NCBI GenBank assembly: GCA_902805475.1
Contig: CADCSX010000003.1
Span: 1,798,001-1,862,000 of the forward strand
DNA length: 64,000 nt
Direction of reading: 5' to 3'
Source of the DNA: Entonaema liquescens
Lineage: Eukaryota; Ascomycota; Sordariomycetes; Xylariales; Xylariaceae
The translations under genes and the position numbers were made by a program. Below the pieces are notes generated by a model. The model saw nothing but the letters and a program-made list of their open reading frames with translations, was not told where the DNA came from and searched no databases. How positions within the stretch are numbered: position 1 is the stretch's first letter; every line of letters starts with the position of its first letter. Shown here piece by piece: positions 24,402 through 36,278 of the stretch.

Positions 24402-24845
24402 CTATCTCTCACACTAAACGTTCGACCAGAACAGCCCAGATAGTATCCTCCCGGGCAATTCGGAGCAATCCCTGCTCATATCGAAATCGCTGCTTAGCTT
24501 GGTTAGCTTGGCTTATACCAGTTACTGCCACTGCCACTGCCACTGTATGTCACCGATCTGAGGCGGGCACAGATCCTGCAACCTGCAGGTCATGCCCTTG
24601 CCTGAGTGGCTGTTCCTAATCTCCCGTGTTGTGGAAGGGGATATCATCAGACGCCCGTGTACATGGTATGGTGTACAACTAACGTATACCAGGTACAACG
24701 CTGATCCGTAAGAGGGACTTTGTTATCAATAAAACTGATTTCCCACCTAGCTTCGACCGCCGGATACAAGCCTCAAAAGTCTTGTTCCTTTTTCGAGACT
24801 TTTTTTTTTGTAGATATCACTACTTCAATTTGACATGTTTGATAA
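24402..24845. promoter_or_regulatory. GATA-motif group upstream of ammonium transporter
   Basis: HGATAR-type sites or their complements at 24402-24407 (CTATCT), 24438-24443 (AGATAG), 24723-24728 (TTATCA) and 24840-24845 (TGATAA), 320-760 bp before the start. In filamentous fungi, AreA/Nit2 GATA factors activate ammonium permease genes under nitrogen limitation. The motif is short, so chance occurrences are expected. Confidence 0.35.
24524..24545. repeat. Hexamer repeat ACTGCC x3
   Basis: Three adjacent copies of actgcc plus a partial fourth in intergenic DNA. Confidence 0.85.
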
Positions 24846-25164
24846 GCGTATCGATTGACCCGAACGAGAAGTGAATGTTTGTCTCTGAATTGCTTCTTCT
24901 CCCGACCACTAAGGGTTAGAGGTTTTACCACCACCTACTTTGCATCAACATTTCCTTGACTCCTCAAACCGCGGCTTGGAATTTGACGTACTTGATCTAG
25001 CCCTCGTCTCGACCTTTCCTCGACTACAAGTTCCCGACGGCCTCCATCCAACTTATCGACACTCCTTTGATCCTATTCATTCATTCATATGTGGTACTGA
25101 TAGTATTTCGACTATCCCCGTCATAATCACTCCTCCCGAGACCCTCGTTGAGCTACGTGACAAG

Positions 25165-26934
25165 ATGGTTGTACTCAACGGCGTCAATCTTGACGCATTG
25201 AGCTATATCATTAAAGTCCCTTATAATGGTACTGGTCCTACTGGCGGAGATTCTCTGACGGAAGATTTGAATATATGGTACGAGGTTAGTAAACGAACTT
25301 ACCACACCTAACCTTCGGGGATAGTCTCCTAATATACTGGCACAGAGTGGTGATGTCGCCTGGATGATAATGTCCACAGCTTTAGTGCTGCTCATGATTC
25401 CTGGAGTCGGGTGAGTAAAACGCGCTATAACCAGTCTATATCAGCCCTGGGCGTTCGTTAGCTTACGGTCTCGAAGCTTCTTCTATTCTGGCCTTGCGCG
25501 ACGTAAATCAGCTTTGTCGCTAATATGGCTCTCCGTCATGGCGACGGCCGTCACTACTTTTCAATGGTTCTTCTGGGGTTACTCGTTGACATTCTCGCAC
25601 AATGCGTCCGCTTACATCGGGGATTTGTCCAACTTTGGTTTCAGAAATGTGTTAGCCCAGCCGTCGGTCGGCTCTTCAAAGATCCCGGACTTGCTCTTCG
25701 CCGTCTACCAGGGCATGTTCGCGGCTATCACCGTGGCTCTTGCGACTGGAGCCGTTGCTGAAAGAGGACGGATGCTACCGTGTGTTATATTCATGTTCAT
25801 CTGGTCCACGATCATCTACGACCCGATCGCCTGCTGGACTTGGAACCCAGCTGGATGGTCGAACAAGATGGGAGGCCTCGATTTCGCTGGTGGTACCCCG
25901 GTTCATATTGCTTCCGGGACGGCTGCGCTTGCGTGTTAGTCCACACCCTCGACTATAACTCCTATTAGGAGTTGCTATGTTCTTGTCACTAACATGTGAG
26001 CTCATAGACTCCATGATGCTTGGAAAGCGACGAGGTCACGGAACACACGAATTGAACTACCGGCCACACAATGTAACTCACATCGTCATCGGCACAGTAT
26101 TCCTATGGGTTGGCTGGTTTGGTTTCAACGCCGGCAGTGCTCTTTCGGCTAACTTGCGCGCCATCATGGCCGCGGTAGTAACAAACCTGGCGGCTTGTGT
26201 CGGTGGGATTACATGGTGTGTACTCGACTATAGACTAGAGGGCAAGTGGTCTACGGTGGGCTTCTGCTCGGGGGTAGTCGCAGGTCTCGTTGCGATCACA
26301 CCAGGCTCAGGTTAGTTGTCTAAGTTTATGTCACGGAACTGTTCCTAACCCCCTTCTTAAAGGTTACGTTCCGGCATGGGCTGCAGTCATTTATGGAATC
26401 CTCGGGGCTGGGTTTGCCAACTATGCCACCAAACTCAAGTTCCTCCTACGAATTGACGACGCCCTGGATATCTTTGCCGTCCATGCCGTTGGCGGCTTTA
26501 TAGGAAACCTCTGCACCGGATTCTTCGCCGCCGATTATATTGCACACCTCGATGGTTACACGCAAATCCAAGGTGGCTGGGTGAATCACCACTGGATCCA
26601 ACTGGCATACCAGTTGGCTGATTCCCTTTGCGGAGGTTGTTATTCGTTCGTAGGCACATGCATAATTTGCTTCCTTTTGAACTTGATTCCGGGTCTCCAA
26701 CTACGAACCACCGAAAACTCAGAAATCTTGGGTATCGACGATGCGGAGATCGGCGAATTCGCATACGATTACGTGGAGATTACTAGGGAATTACTGAATG
26801 ACATTGAGGGTGAATCAAATAGTCGGTACTCTGGGGACGGCGGTACCTCTTTCGACCCCAGAGAGAAGAACAGTATTCCCCTGATGGATTCACGAATGTA
26901 CGCTGGGCAGCAGTCGCAGTCACCTATACCATAA
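25165..26934 (+). CDS. Ammonium transporter (Mep/Amt family)
   Basis: Five exons: 25165-25284, 25346-25410, 25477-25934, 26008-26310 and 26363-26934; 505 aa, normal for fungal Mep proteins. The start follows from the first in-frame ATG (MVVLNGVNLDALSY). Family blocks appear in order: SGDVAWMIMSTALVLLM, GVGFFYSGLARRKSAL, the signature DFAGGTPVHIASGTAAL with the first pore His, GFNAGSALSANLRA, ITPGSGYVPAWAA, and IFAVHAVGGFIGNL with the second pore His. Eleven membrane spans are expected at the plasma membrane, ending in a cytosolic tail of about 90 residues that is acidic and Ser-rich. Introns 2 and 4 end in AAG rather than YAG. Upstream GATA motifs suggest nitrogen regulation. It could act as a transporter, a sensor or both, like yeast Mep2; sequence alone does not tell. 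Confidence 0.95.
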
Positions 26935-27669
26935 GGGGCTATTTTTGTACGATAAGGAATCGGTTTACTATGTAATTTGGGTCTATGTGTATGGGAAAAC
27001 TAGGATATTGACCAGCGACTAATATTTTCGCTCGCTTATGTGGTATCTAGGGAGGCGTTATGAAGTTCAATGCATTGTATAGGTATGCATGAAGGTTTAT
27101 TATACCCTCGTTATATTATACATTGGATGCCGACCGTAAATATGAGTTTACTAATAAGTCTAAGACATATTCTCGCATATTGTTGAAATATAGAAAGAAA
27201 ATTCATAAAAGTTAACACAATGTTCTTCTTGTCTTAAGCCCCTTTTAGAAAGCTCGAGTCTTATATCTGCCTACAAATATGCGTGTACATGTATGAAAGA
27301 ATTGTACTTTGAAGGTACCCCAAGATATATTGGTATCGACCGCTTAAAATATGTATACAAGGTGTATTTGACCATTTTCGGGTACTGCACAGGCGTGCGG
27401 GTGCAACGGAGGGGCGTACTAAACAAATCAAGGGATTTTTTTTTTTTTTTTAGCTTTGCCTCTTAATTGAATCAATTTACCAACCAATAAATCACCTAAG
27501 ACAGTTGATCGGTGATCATGCACCTACAAGCTGATGCCTACCAGATGAATTTGTCACATTGCAACAAGTGCGATTCCAGCGAAGAGCTCAACGTTCGTAA
27601 AATGTGTATTCCTACACGGAACATCGAAACGGACCTCAACCATACTCCGTTTTTCTTCTTGTCTACCCA
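26935..27669. other. Intergenic region with poly-T tract
   Basis: About 0.7 kb between the transporter and the polymerase gene. It holds T16 at 27436-27451, and a short upstream frame overlaps the next start. No gene. Confidence 0.5.
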
Positions 27670-27685
27670 ATGGAGCGCCAGCTAG
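27602..27685 (+). other. Upstream ORF overlapping the POL4 start
   Basis: ATG at 27602 opens a 27-codon frame that ends at a TAG at 27683-27685, out of frame with and overlapping the proposed POL4 ATG at 27670. If the transcript starts upstream of 27602, it would be met first by scanning ribosomes. Confidence 0.35.
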
Positions 27686-30143
27686 AAGAAAAGGTCGCGT
27701 TCTTTGAGTGCCTGAAGTCATACGTGGATGACGATGGAGAGGATGATACCTTAGGTGAAGCCGAGGAGGCATATAGACAGAAGGCCAGATCCTTTTACTT
27801 TGCTGCGTCGACTACTTCTAAGAATGCTTCTCCTACTCTACCGACGGGAACTAGTTCTACGTCTCGGGAGCCGGCATCAGACCCTATTCCTAGCAAAAAT
27901 GATCCCGAGGTAGAAATCATTGCTGTTACTCCTCGACGTAACAACTCGAAAACTAGCCAACCAATTTTGCAGACAAGCCCTTTACTTGGCGATAAAATCG
28001 TACCTGAGACTGCAGCTGCAGCTGCAGCTAAGCAGCCACTACGTCGTGCAACACGCTCTACGCGCTCCAGTCTTCTCACCAGACATTCTAGCCCTCAGAG
28101 TGATCCCTCACCCTCCGTCAGGATGGGAAAGCGTAAAAAGGAAGTACCCCTAAAACTAGCTCCCGAGGCACGGCGAATTTTCAGAGGCCTCTTGTTCTTC
28201 TATATCCCCAACGACGATATCAACCCGGCGCGAAGATTACAGATTAGGAAGGCCCGGGAACACGGTGCTACGTAAGTACCCGTTCTAACAAACCTATCGC
28301 GACTGTTAGAAGCAAATACCCGTGAATAGTCACACAGGGGTCGGCTAACGAAATATCATCATCTAGATGGTGCAGGAAGCTAGACGAAGCCACGCACATC
28401 ATTGTCGATAAGAAGCTTACCTATACAGATATAGAGCGTCAGCTACAAGATGACCCCAAATGGCCAGAAAAGGTGCTTGTCAACGAAAATTATCCTATTG
28501 ACTGCCTTAAGTACTGTATAATTGCAAATCCCGATCAGAGTCAGTATAAGATTCCTGGAGTTCCAACGACAGATGAACATCCAGCAGGTGCTACGGAGCC
28601 GCCACTTTCTGATGATCCTGATGCTTCGCTCGAGCTAAAGCCAAGGCGCAGGAAATCGGCAAGGCGACCTCACTCACCTGTATTAAGTACCCAATCACGC
28701 AGCCAGAGCTCTTCGCAGAAAAGCGCCGCTCCAGTTTCAACTTCACAGAGGCGGCAGAATGATGGCATCTCAGGCAATGAGCAGTTGGCTCAAATGCAAA
28801 ATGGGGCATCACCTTCAAAACATACAGCTGAGACCGAAGTAGATGATGAACTCACTCAGTGCATATCCGAGATGAAAGCTACTGGTAATACTGATATTTT
28901 GGGTGCTTCATTAATAGATGACGATGATACTTCTGGGCTGCCATTGACAGGTGATGTTGAGGTTCTCTCGGACTCCTCTAGCAACTCGGATGATAGGAGA
29001 CCGTGGAAGAGGAGAACCAGAAGTAGTATGGGCACTTCTAAGGGGAAAAACCCTGCTTGGCAAGAAAAATTCATCTGTATGCGAGGTGGGACCAAAGATG
29101 ATACGGACAACAATCCCAATACAGAGACAATAAAGGTTCTCCAGGGGATGCTAGATCAGCATACACTTACTGGCGATGATTTCCGTATTCGAGCTTATAG
29201 ATTAGCTATAGCAACCCTACGAACGCAACCAAAGAAGATATGTACCGCTGAAGAAGCACGCAACCTGCCCCACATTGGCCGAATTGCGGACAAGATCGAG
29301 GAGATAGTCAATACGAATCGACTAAGACAACTTGAGTATGCGCTTGATGACCCTCGGAGGAAGGTCATAGGCCTATTTCTACAAATCTATGGCGTAGGCC
29401 AGATCCAAGCCCATAAATGGGTCGCCCAAGGCTTTCGAACTCTAGACGACTTGAAGAAAAAAGCCGACCTGAACACCAACCAGAAAATAGGTTTAGAGCA
29501 CTTCGACGATTTGAATACCCGAATTCCACGCCGGGAGGTAGAGGCCTTAGCCAGCTGTGTTAGGGAGACAGCTACAACCATTGATCGCAACGTAGAGCTA
29601 ATTGTGGGAGGTAGTTATCGCCGTGGAGCTGATAGTTCCGGAGATATCGACTTGATTGTGACCAAGAAGGGCACAACCTCTACAAGCCAGTTGGCTCCAT
29701 TCCTGAACCGACTGGTCGATACATTGACCCGTGAAGGGTTTTTAACTGTCGCTCTTGCTGCTCACCATAATAGTGCAGATGACACTGATGGTGGCAGCAA
29801 ATGGCATGGCTGTTGCGTGCTGCCCGAGCACGCATTCCCTGGTCCTAAAAGCGAATACCGTCCTACATGGAGACGTATCGACCTTCTACTTGTGCCCCAG
29901 AGCGAACTCGGCGCAGCACTTGTCTACTTTACAGGAAACGACATATTCAACAGGTCAATACGGCTGCTAGCGCAGAAGAAGGGTATGCGGCTAAACCAGA
30001 GAGGACTGTTTAGCAACGTCTTACGGGACCAAGGGAATACTAAGATCAACGAGGGAACGCTACTCGAAGGCGGGGATGAAAAGAGGATCTTCGAGATCCT
30101 TGGTGTTCGCTGGAGAGAACCGCATGAGAGGTGGTGTGGCTAG
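27670..30143 (+). CDS. POL4: Family X DNA polymerase (Pol4, lambda/mu-like) with BRCT domain
   Basis: Exon 1 is 27670-28271 and exon 2 is 28367-30143 (intron 95 nt, GTAAGT donor, CTAG acceptor); 792 aa. The N-terminus (MERQLEEKVAFFECL...) is the usual fungal Pol4 opening. A BRCT domain at about 165-270 spans the intron, with HGATWC at the junction. A Ser/Arg-rich linker with an acidic patch (about 270-420) leads to the polymerase beta-like core: helix-hairpin-helix around residues 540-560, GGSYRRG at 615, catalytic D627 and D629 (GDIDLIV) and the third Asp D706 (RRIDLLLV). The C-terminus IFEILGVRWREPHERW is the standard thumb end. Known relatives fill short gaps in end joining and base excision repair in the nucleus. 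The reading frame is clean; an upstream ORF overlaps its start. Confidence 0.93.
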
Positions 30144-30925
30144 TTGGTTATGAACCACACCGGTGGCAACGCTCATGAGTGAGGTATTGATAATGATAAT
30201 ACATTTACCTAATATATACTATATCTGGGTATTTCCTACTCCGTAGCCAAACAATTCTAGGGGCTGTCGATTCCATATGCGTCTCGGCGAACAGTCATCG
30301 TACAAGGTCTATATATTCAGGACATGCGGCTCCGCCTTGGTCAAGTAAGACCGGGCTGTAGTTAGTCCCTTTATGCCCTGCCGAGCCGGTAGGAACCGAG
30401 TTATGACGACCTTAAGTCCAGCGGGGGTTCGAAGAGCCTGCATGACGAAAATACGCCTCAACCAATAGGAACAGCGCCATTACACACGTTCTCGTGAAAG
30501 ACGCCCGGAGGCTCAAGGTAGTACTGCCCTGGGCCATTGTAAATCATCATTGCTTATTGGAGCGTGTGCAGCGATTATCGATCGACCTTCCGTTCTCGAT
30601 ATTAGGCCTGATGCGATGGCGTTGTATACTATTGGCGATGATCGGGAGTAGTAGATATGTGCCTTGGAGGTATGGAGGTATGTATATACCCCACATGGGC
30701 TTATACATACCTACGTATAGTTCAGCCAGCTCGTGAGAATAGGTATAAATGAGCACATGCTATTGGGATTTAGCACAAAGTATAAATATTATGTATATGT
30801 GTAATAGCCCTCTTTTAATAATTTCCAGTTACCTACCTAGGGGCGTATCTAAGTTCAGTTCAGTTCAGTTAAGCTGTGAAGTACTTACCAAACTTGAAGA
30901 CGAGCCGTAACTGAATCCCGTCGCG
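30144..30925. other. Intergenic, no gene seen
   Basis: About 0.8 kb. It has a pentamer repeat AGTTC at 30852-30870 close to the next start. The sequence around 30425 (gggttcgaag) resembles a tRNA B box but has no matching arms. Confidence 0.5.
30852..30870. repeat. Pentamer repeat AGTTC x3-4
   Basis: Three copies of agttc plus agtt, 56-74 bp upstream of the phosphatase start. Confidence 0.8.
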
Positions 30926-33456
30926 ATGGTAAACAAACTACTTACCCTCAGTCTCGCGGCTGGGCTCGCGGCCGCGACAGCGAGATTCGCCAGCAATCTC
31001 AACTTCGCGAGCCCCTCGCGGCGCCACGCGGGCCTCGGGATCGACGTCCCGCACGTGTCCCGGCGCAGCCTGAAGCGCGGTACCGCGGCGTACCAGGCGG
31101 ACGAGCTGGGCTTCACGCACGGCGTGGCGTCGGGCGATCCGTACGCGGACAGCGTTGTCCTGTGGACCAGGGCGGCGCCGTCGCGGGACTCGGATAGGAG
31201 TAATGTTACGGTCGAGGGGCCGGTGCCGCTGTATAGTCACGATACGCAGACGTTTGTTGATGCGGATGCGAGCCCGGTTTGTGTGGAGTGGAAGGTTTGG
31301 GTGAATGGTAGTGAGGAAGGGGAGGAGGCTGTGGCGGGTGGGGAGGCGTATACAACTAGTGATATTGATTATACTATCAAGGTCATTGTGGTACTCTCCT
31401 TATTAGGTAGATTGAGAAAAGTCGGCTAATGAAAAGTAGGTCGAGGCTACGGGCCTGCAGCCGTTCACGACGTATAATTACCAGTTCACGATCTGCGGGT
31501 CGAACAAGGCGAGTCCCGTCGGACGAACGAAGACTGTGCCGTTGGCGGATGTTGATGTTCCGGAGCTGAAGTTCGCTGTCTTTTCTTGCAGTAATTATCG
31601 TGAGTGCTCTCTCTACCTGGTTGCAATGCCTAAAATAGGGGTCTGGTCTGGTCTGGCTTACAAGGTGGAAAGCAAATGGGTACTTCAACGCATATGGGAA
31701 CGCTGCGCGGAAAGACGAGCAGGACTACATTGTAAGTGATAAACCTAGGTAGACGTTTCGCTGTCTATGTTCTGACAGGAGTAGGTTCACCTGGGCGATT
31801 ATATATACGAGGGCAATGCAAAGGGCGAGAGAGCTCATGCGCCGCCAAAATACCTGTTTAGTCTGTATGATTACAGGACTCGCCACGGGCAGGTATGTAC
31901 TGCTTCGAACTTCTGCGTGAGGAAGGGAGGCTTATATAATGAACAGTACCGCACAGACCCGGATTTGCAACTTGCTTCTCAGAACTTTGCTTGGATAGCG
32001 ACTTGGGATGATCACGGTAGGTGAACGAGCGAGGTCGTGGATAGAGGTTTCTAACTATTGATTTAGAGGTCTCAAACAATGGATACCGAGATGGGTCCAG
32101 CGCTCTGAACAATACCGAGGATTCTTTTCTGAAGGATGGCGGAGTCAGCGTAGACCAGCGGAAGATGAACGCCGTGAGGGCTTATTTCGAGTGGATGCCT
32201 ATTCGGTGAGTGTAAGAAAGGATGGGATCGTGATTTGTGTTTCGCTAATATTTCTGAAGCCAGGTCGATCTTGACGATAATCTAAGAATATGGAGGAGCT
32301 TTCAGATGGGAAATCGTACGTAGTTCCTGAAGTTTCGTCCGCCTCATCTCTACTTTACTAATAATATCTAATATAGTCCTGGATTTTATTGTCTTAGATA
32401 CTCGGAATTATGACCGGAGTATTACTTCGCTTGGTAAGTAGTAGTATTCCCCAGAAAAGAAGAAATGAATAATTCCAAGACATTAATAATCGAGTAAAGA
32501 TTGGAATGACGACTATATCGACCTCATCCGGAACGACGCTTCGAGAACATTGATGGGCTCGCACCAGGAGAATTGGTTCTACAACCAGCTTTCCAAGTCA
32601 CAGGACAGAGGTGCGACTTGGCGAATAATTGGCAACCAGATTGTGTTCTCGCACATTGTCGAGTCTTATGGCTATGGCGGTGATAACTGGAATGTAGGTT
32701 GTCAAACTTCTTTACCCTGGGGAAGACTGTATATATGAATACTGACTGATACGACTCCGTCAGGGGTACGAAGCGAATAGGAACCGGACACTAAAGCACC
32801 TTTACGACAACGAAATCGCCAACACCATTTTCCTCGCAGGTGATAGCCATCAAAATTGGGTTCGTTAATAAGCTACTTTTCCCTCTAAAACTCTACATGC
32901 ATACGTACTTACGCAACTTATAGGTATCAGACCTAGCCTGGCTTGACGAAAAGCCCTACGATTCCACCACGGGCGAAGGGTCCATCGGGGTCGAGTTTGC
33001 CGGGACGGCCGTCAGCTCCACCGGCTTCAGCGGCTTAATCGCACCTGGCAGGAGAGAGGCCGAATACCGCGTAGGCAACAACTCGGTGCTCCAGTGGCAG
33101 GACGGGTACTACCGCGGTTACTTCCTGCTATCCGTGACCCCCGAGAAACTAGACGCCAGATACTACGGCTCGCCAAGCGTGGCGTCCCGGAACGCGTGGG
33201 ATTTGCCGCTGGCGAACTTTACTGTACTGGCGGGCGAGAATAGGCTTAGGAGGCCGGTCGGTGGGGGAAGTGTTGAGGTTGGATTTTGTAAGTGCTTCTT
33301 CCCCTGAGATTTCTTTATGGATGATTTACTTACCTAGACTTATGTGTTGTAGTGAGAGGAGGAAAGACAAAGCCGACAAATGCCACGCTGAATACTAATA
33401 CCTGGGAATGGGACGTTGTAGGGTATGACCAGATGTATATTGATGCCAGTGCATGA
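30926..33456 (+). CDS. PhoD-like alkaline phosphatase/phosphodiesterase, 12 exons
   Basis: Exons: 30926-31381, 31440-31599, 31673-31731, 31785-31892, 31947-32016, 32067-32205, 32260-32315, 32377-32433, 32500-32693, 32764-32859, 32924-33287 and 33353-33456; 620 aa. Each junction keeps frame and rebuilds family motifs. A signal peptide of about 18 residues suggests secretion or vacuolar routing. A PhoD N-terminal fold with the GFTHGVASGDPYADSVVLWTR block comes first. The metallophosphatase core then has FSCSNY, VHLGDYIYE (D230), WDDHE (282-285), VLDTR (D357) and LAGDSHQNW (D460, H462). PhoD enzymes hydrolyse phosphomonoesters and diesters with calcium/iron. The first donor is uncertain: GTCATT after 31381, or GTACTC after 31390, which would add three residues. 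Several acceptors are AAG. Exon 1 is much richer in G/C third positions than its neighbours. Confidence 0.93.
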
Positions 33457-34069
33457 AGTGGCTGGTTGGTAGTATCAGTAAGGTATAGATTGTTGGACGA
33501 TATAATGTTCAATGTTTATTCTACACGCCTAAATAGATAATTAGGTGATATGTGATAAGTATCGTTATATAATTAAAAATATGATCGACACTTCATTAAA
33601 ACATATATAACGTAATTGTCTTATACAATGCGATTCTTTCTCGTCGAGTATGTCTCGGTTCCATCTTAGCGGTGTCTTCATTGAGATATCGAATCTGTGT
33701 AGAGAATGAAAGACTCAAAGAGGACCTCTTCCTATACACATAAATATCTAATAGGAGCATCCTTTATCCCTTTCGGCGGGGTAATTTCGCAAACGGTAGT
33801 AACCTTATCGATGCACGCGTTAGGCGCGTTAGGTACGTTAGGTACTATGTGGACTGTGAAAAGTTGAAAAGTATGGAAAGTGGGGTATAATTCGAGTCTA
33901 GATCCCTTGTACTACAAGCTTTAGCTGCCCTGCACCCGACTCCAGAAGGTAGCAAAGAAAAAAAAAATAGTTACCTTACTACTTTTTCATACCATCCAGC
34001 CCAATCTTCACTTCCTTCCTCCTTCCCTACAACTCACCATTCGGATAATTTACATCTTGATTCCGAACA
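33457..34069. other. Intergenic, no gene seen
   Basis: About 0.6 kb, AT-rich. It has three CGTTAGG-type units at 33818-33842 and a short A run at 33957-33967. It should hold the PRMT1 promoter; the pyrimidine-rich leader at about 33985-34040 fits. Confidence 0.5.
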
Positions 34070-35504
34070 ATGGCCGCCGACAAGATGGATGTTGAAGCTG
34101 TCGAGCAGCAGTTCAAGAGCATGGCTCATTCTGAGCAGCATTATTTCAACAGGTTAGTTTCTTGCGCATATTTGCTATTTGCTAAGTCTTGGAATCTTGA
34201 AATCTTGAAATCCCGGCAGCGATATGCTATGATACTCCCACACGATAAGACTCTTGCTAACGCTTGTCGCATAACAGCTATAACCACCATGGTATGCACC
34301 CATTGCTACTTGAAGCGCTTCGAAGGTCGATTTACTAACAAGACTCTACCGCAACTCAGGAATCCATGAGGAGATGTTGGTGCGTACCCTTAAATTCTCA
34401 GAATTAGACCTATCTCGAGAATCACAACCTAACTAACGATCCATTGTCGTCTCATACAGAAAGATGAAGTCCGCACAAAATCTTACATGCATGCCATTGT
34501 GAACAACAAGCACCTCTTCAAGGACAAGGTCGTTCTTGACGTTGGCTGTGGAACAGCTATCCTCTCCATGTGAGTAACTACAACCCATATAGCAACCTGG
34601 ATGATTAAACCCAGTCAATCTAATATGCCGCTCTCCTGGATAGGTTCGCCGTCAAAGCTGGAGCCAAGCACGTAATCGGTGTTGATATGTCTACCATTAT
34701 TTTCAAGGCTAGAGAGATTGTCAAGGTCAATGGCATGGAAGACAAGATCACTCTCATCCAGGGTAAGATGGAGGAGATCGAGTTGCCCTTCCCCAAGGTC
34801 GACATCATCATCTCGGAATGGATGGGCTACTTCCTCCTCTACGAGAGCATGCTGGACACTGTCCTGTACGCTCGCGATAGGTACCTCGAGGCGGACGGCC
34901 TGATCTTCCCGGACAAGGCCACCATTTACGCGTGTGGTATTGAGGATGGCGAGTACAAGGATGAGAAGATTGGATGTAAGTTTTGCGTCGTGAGACTCTA
35001 CCAAGAGCAGGCTAACAAACTGCAGTCTGGGATAACGTCTACGGATTTGACTATACCCCTCTAAAGGAGACTGCTCTGGCTGAGCCTCTCGTCGACACCG
35101 TCGAAATCAAGGCTGCCGTGACAGACCCTGTCGCAATCTTGACTCTTGATCTCTACAAGTGCACAACAGACGATCTTACCTTCTCGATACCCTTCCAATT
35201 GACGTCTCGGCGTGACGACTACATACATGCGATTGTAGCATGGTTCGATATCGACTTCACGGCGTGCCACAAGCCGGTCCGCTTTTCAACTGGCCCGCAC
35301 ACCAAGTACACCCATTGGAAGCAGACCGTCTTCTACCTGGACCAGGTCTTGACTGTGCAGCAAAAAGAGGAGATTAGCTTTAACTTACACGTAAAGCCCA
35401 ACGACAAGAACCGACGAGACCTCGACATCAAGATTGACTATCATCTTGAGACGCAAGACGAAAAGCGGCAAGCGAAGGGCTCTTGCGATTATAAGATGTG
35501 CTAG
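34070..35504 (+). CDS. HMT1: Type I protein arginine methyltransferase (PRMT1/Hmt1/RmtA)
   Basis: Six exons: 34070-34152, 34278-34291 (14 nt), 34360-34379 (20 nt), 34460-34569, 34644-34975 and 35026-35504; 345 aa, like yeast Hmt1. The two tiny exons encode the conserved NHHGIHEEML strand, which confirms them. Motif I is VLDVGCGTAILS (about 64-75), with Ala where the family usually has Gly in GCGTG. Motif post-I contains VIGVDMS. The double-E loop has E134 (SEWMGY) and E143 (LLYESML), and the THWKQTVFYLD block comes near the C-terminus. The enzyme makes asymmetric dimethylarginine on RNA-binding proteins and histone H4 R3, mostly in the nucleus. There is no N-terminal extension. Confidence 0.96.
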
Positions 35505-36278
35505 GAGGGATAAATGTTTGAATGACGCGTCTCGTATTACAGTGTCTTCCAGCTTAACAGGACTCGGGCTGGTCAGCCCGTTACCTAGTAGACAGGGTCT
35601 GCGAAGCGGACGGCAAGCTGCAAAGCATCGATTTGATAGCCTCGCATCATCGCATGGCGACCGGGGTGTGCACGGCGTTGGGAGGCATAAAAAGTCATTT
35701 TCCTCGGGTCAAGGGGGAAGAGTAGCTGCAGTCTGCGAGGAAACGCAACTACGGTAACTGATAGTACGGACCATATGTGATGACTGATGAAGATTACGAT
35801 AGATAGTAACTCCTACACGTCCCTCGAGACGTCATCCTACGGAAGGTGACGACTACGAGGTTGATGGGTCAGTCTGGACCGCTTAAGTAGTTGTAAATAT
35901 ACCTACTTGATAGACAACCCCTTTACTCTTTGACTGTGATCTGATTCAACTACGCTAGATAACTAATAATTAATACTCCTGAGTAAAAAACTTAACTAGA
36001 GTAATAACATACAACGTAGAATCCCAATTAGTGAAATTATAACTTCGCAGGGGTACTGTCTGATTTTTCTTTCCCAAATCAAGGGTCCCCCCTCTAGCGC
36101 GGAACGCATTCCGTACAGTTCGTACTAAGCACCCATCATTACCTCTTATACATGTGATAGCGGGGTGCAAAACTAGGAAGAACAACGTCATTCTTGCGAC
36201 AAAGTAGAACAATCATAATTCTTAGTCTCTCTTCCAGTTGCAAGACCCCTTAAAACCGACGACGGCATTTCAGGAACA
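35505..36278. other. Intergenic, no gene seen
   Basis: About 0.8 kb between PRMT1 and riboflavin synthase. Frames here are continuations of noncoding frames of PRMT1 or lack conserved content. Confidence 0.5.

Larger units (their letters stand above)
21920..25164. other. Long intergenic region upstream of the ammonium transporter
   Basis: About 3.2 kb. It contains a repeated GTCAGGTCAGGTCAGGCCAGGCC patch (about 23438-23462), TAGGTA motifs (23692-23715, 23871, 24281), an ACTGCC repeat at 24524-24545 and several GATA motifs near the transporter. Frames at 23272 and 24046 lack ATG starts and conserved content. No gene recognised. Confidence 0.5.

Noticed and set aside
19842..26934. Secondary-metabolite or pigment cluster around the tyrosinase
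   Set aside because: Neighbours are RPA135 and an ammonium transporter; no synthase, oxidoreductase set or cluster regulator.
30415..30445. Possible tRNA B-box (gggttcgaag)
   Set aside because: No acceptor, D or anticodon arms can be formed around it.
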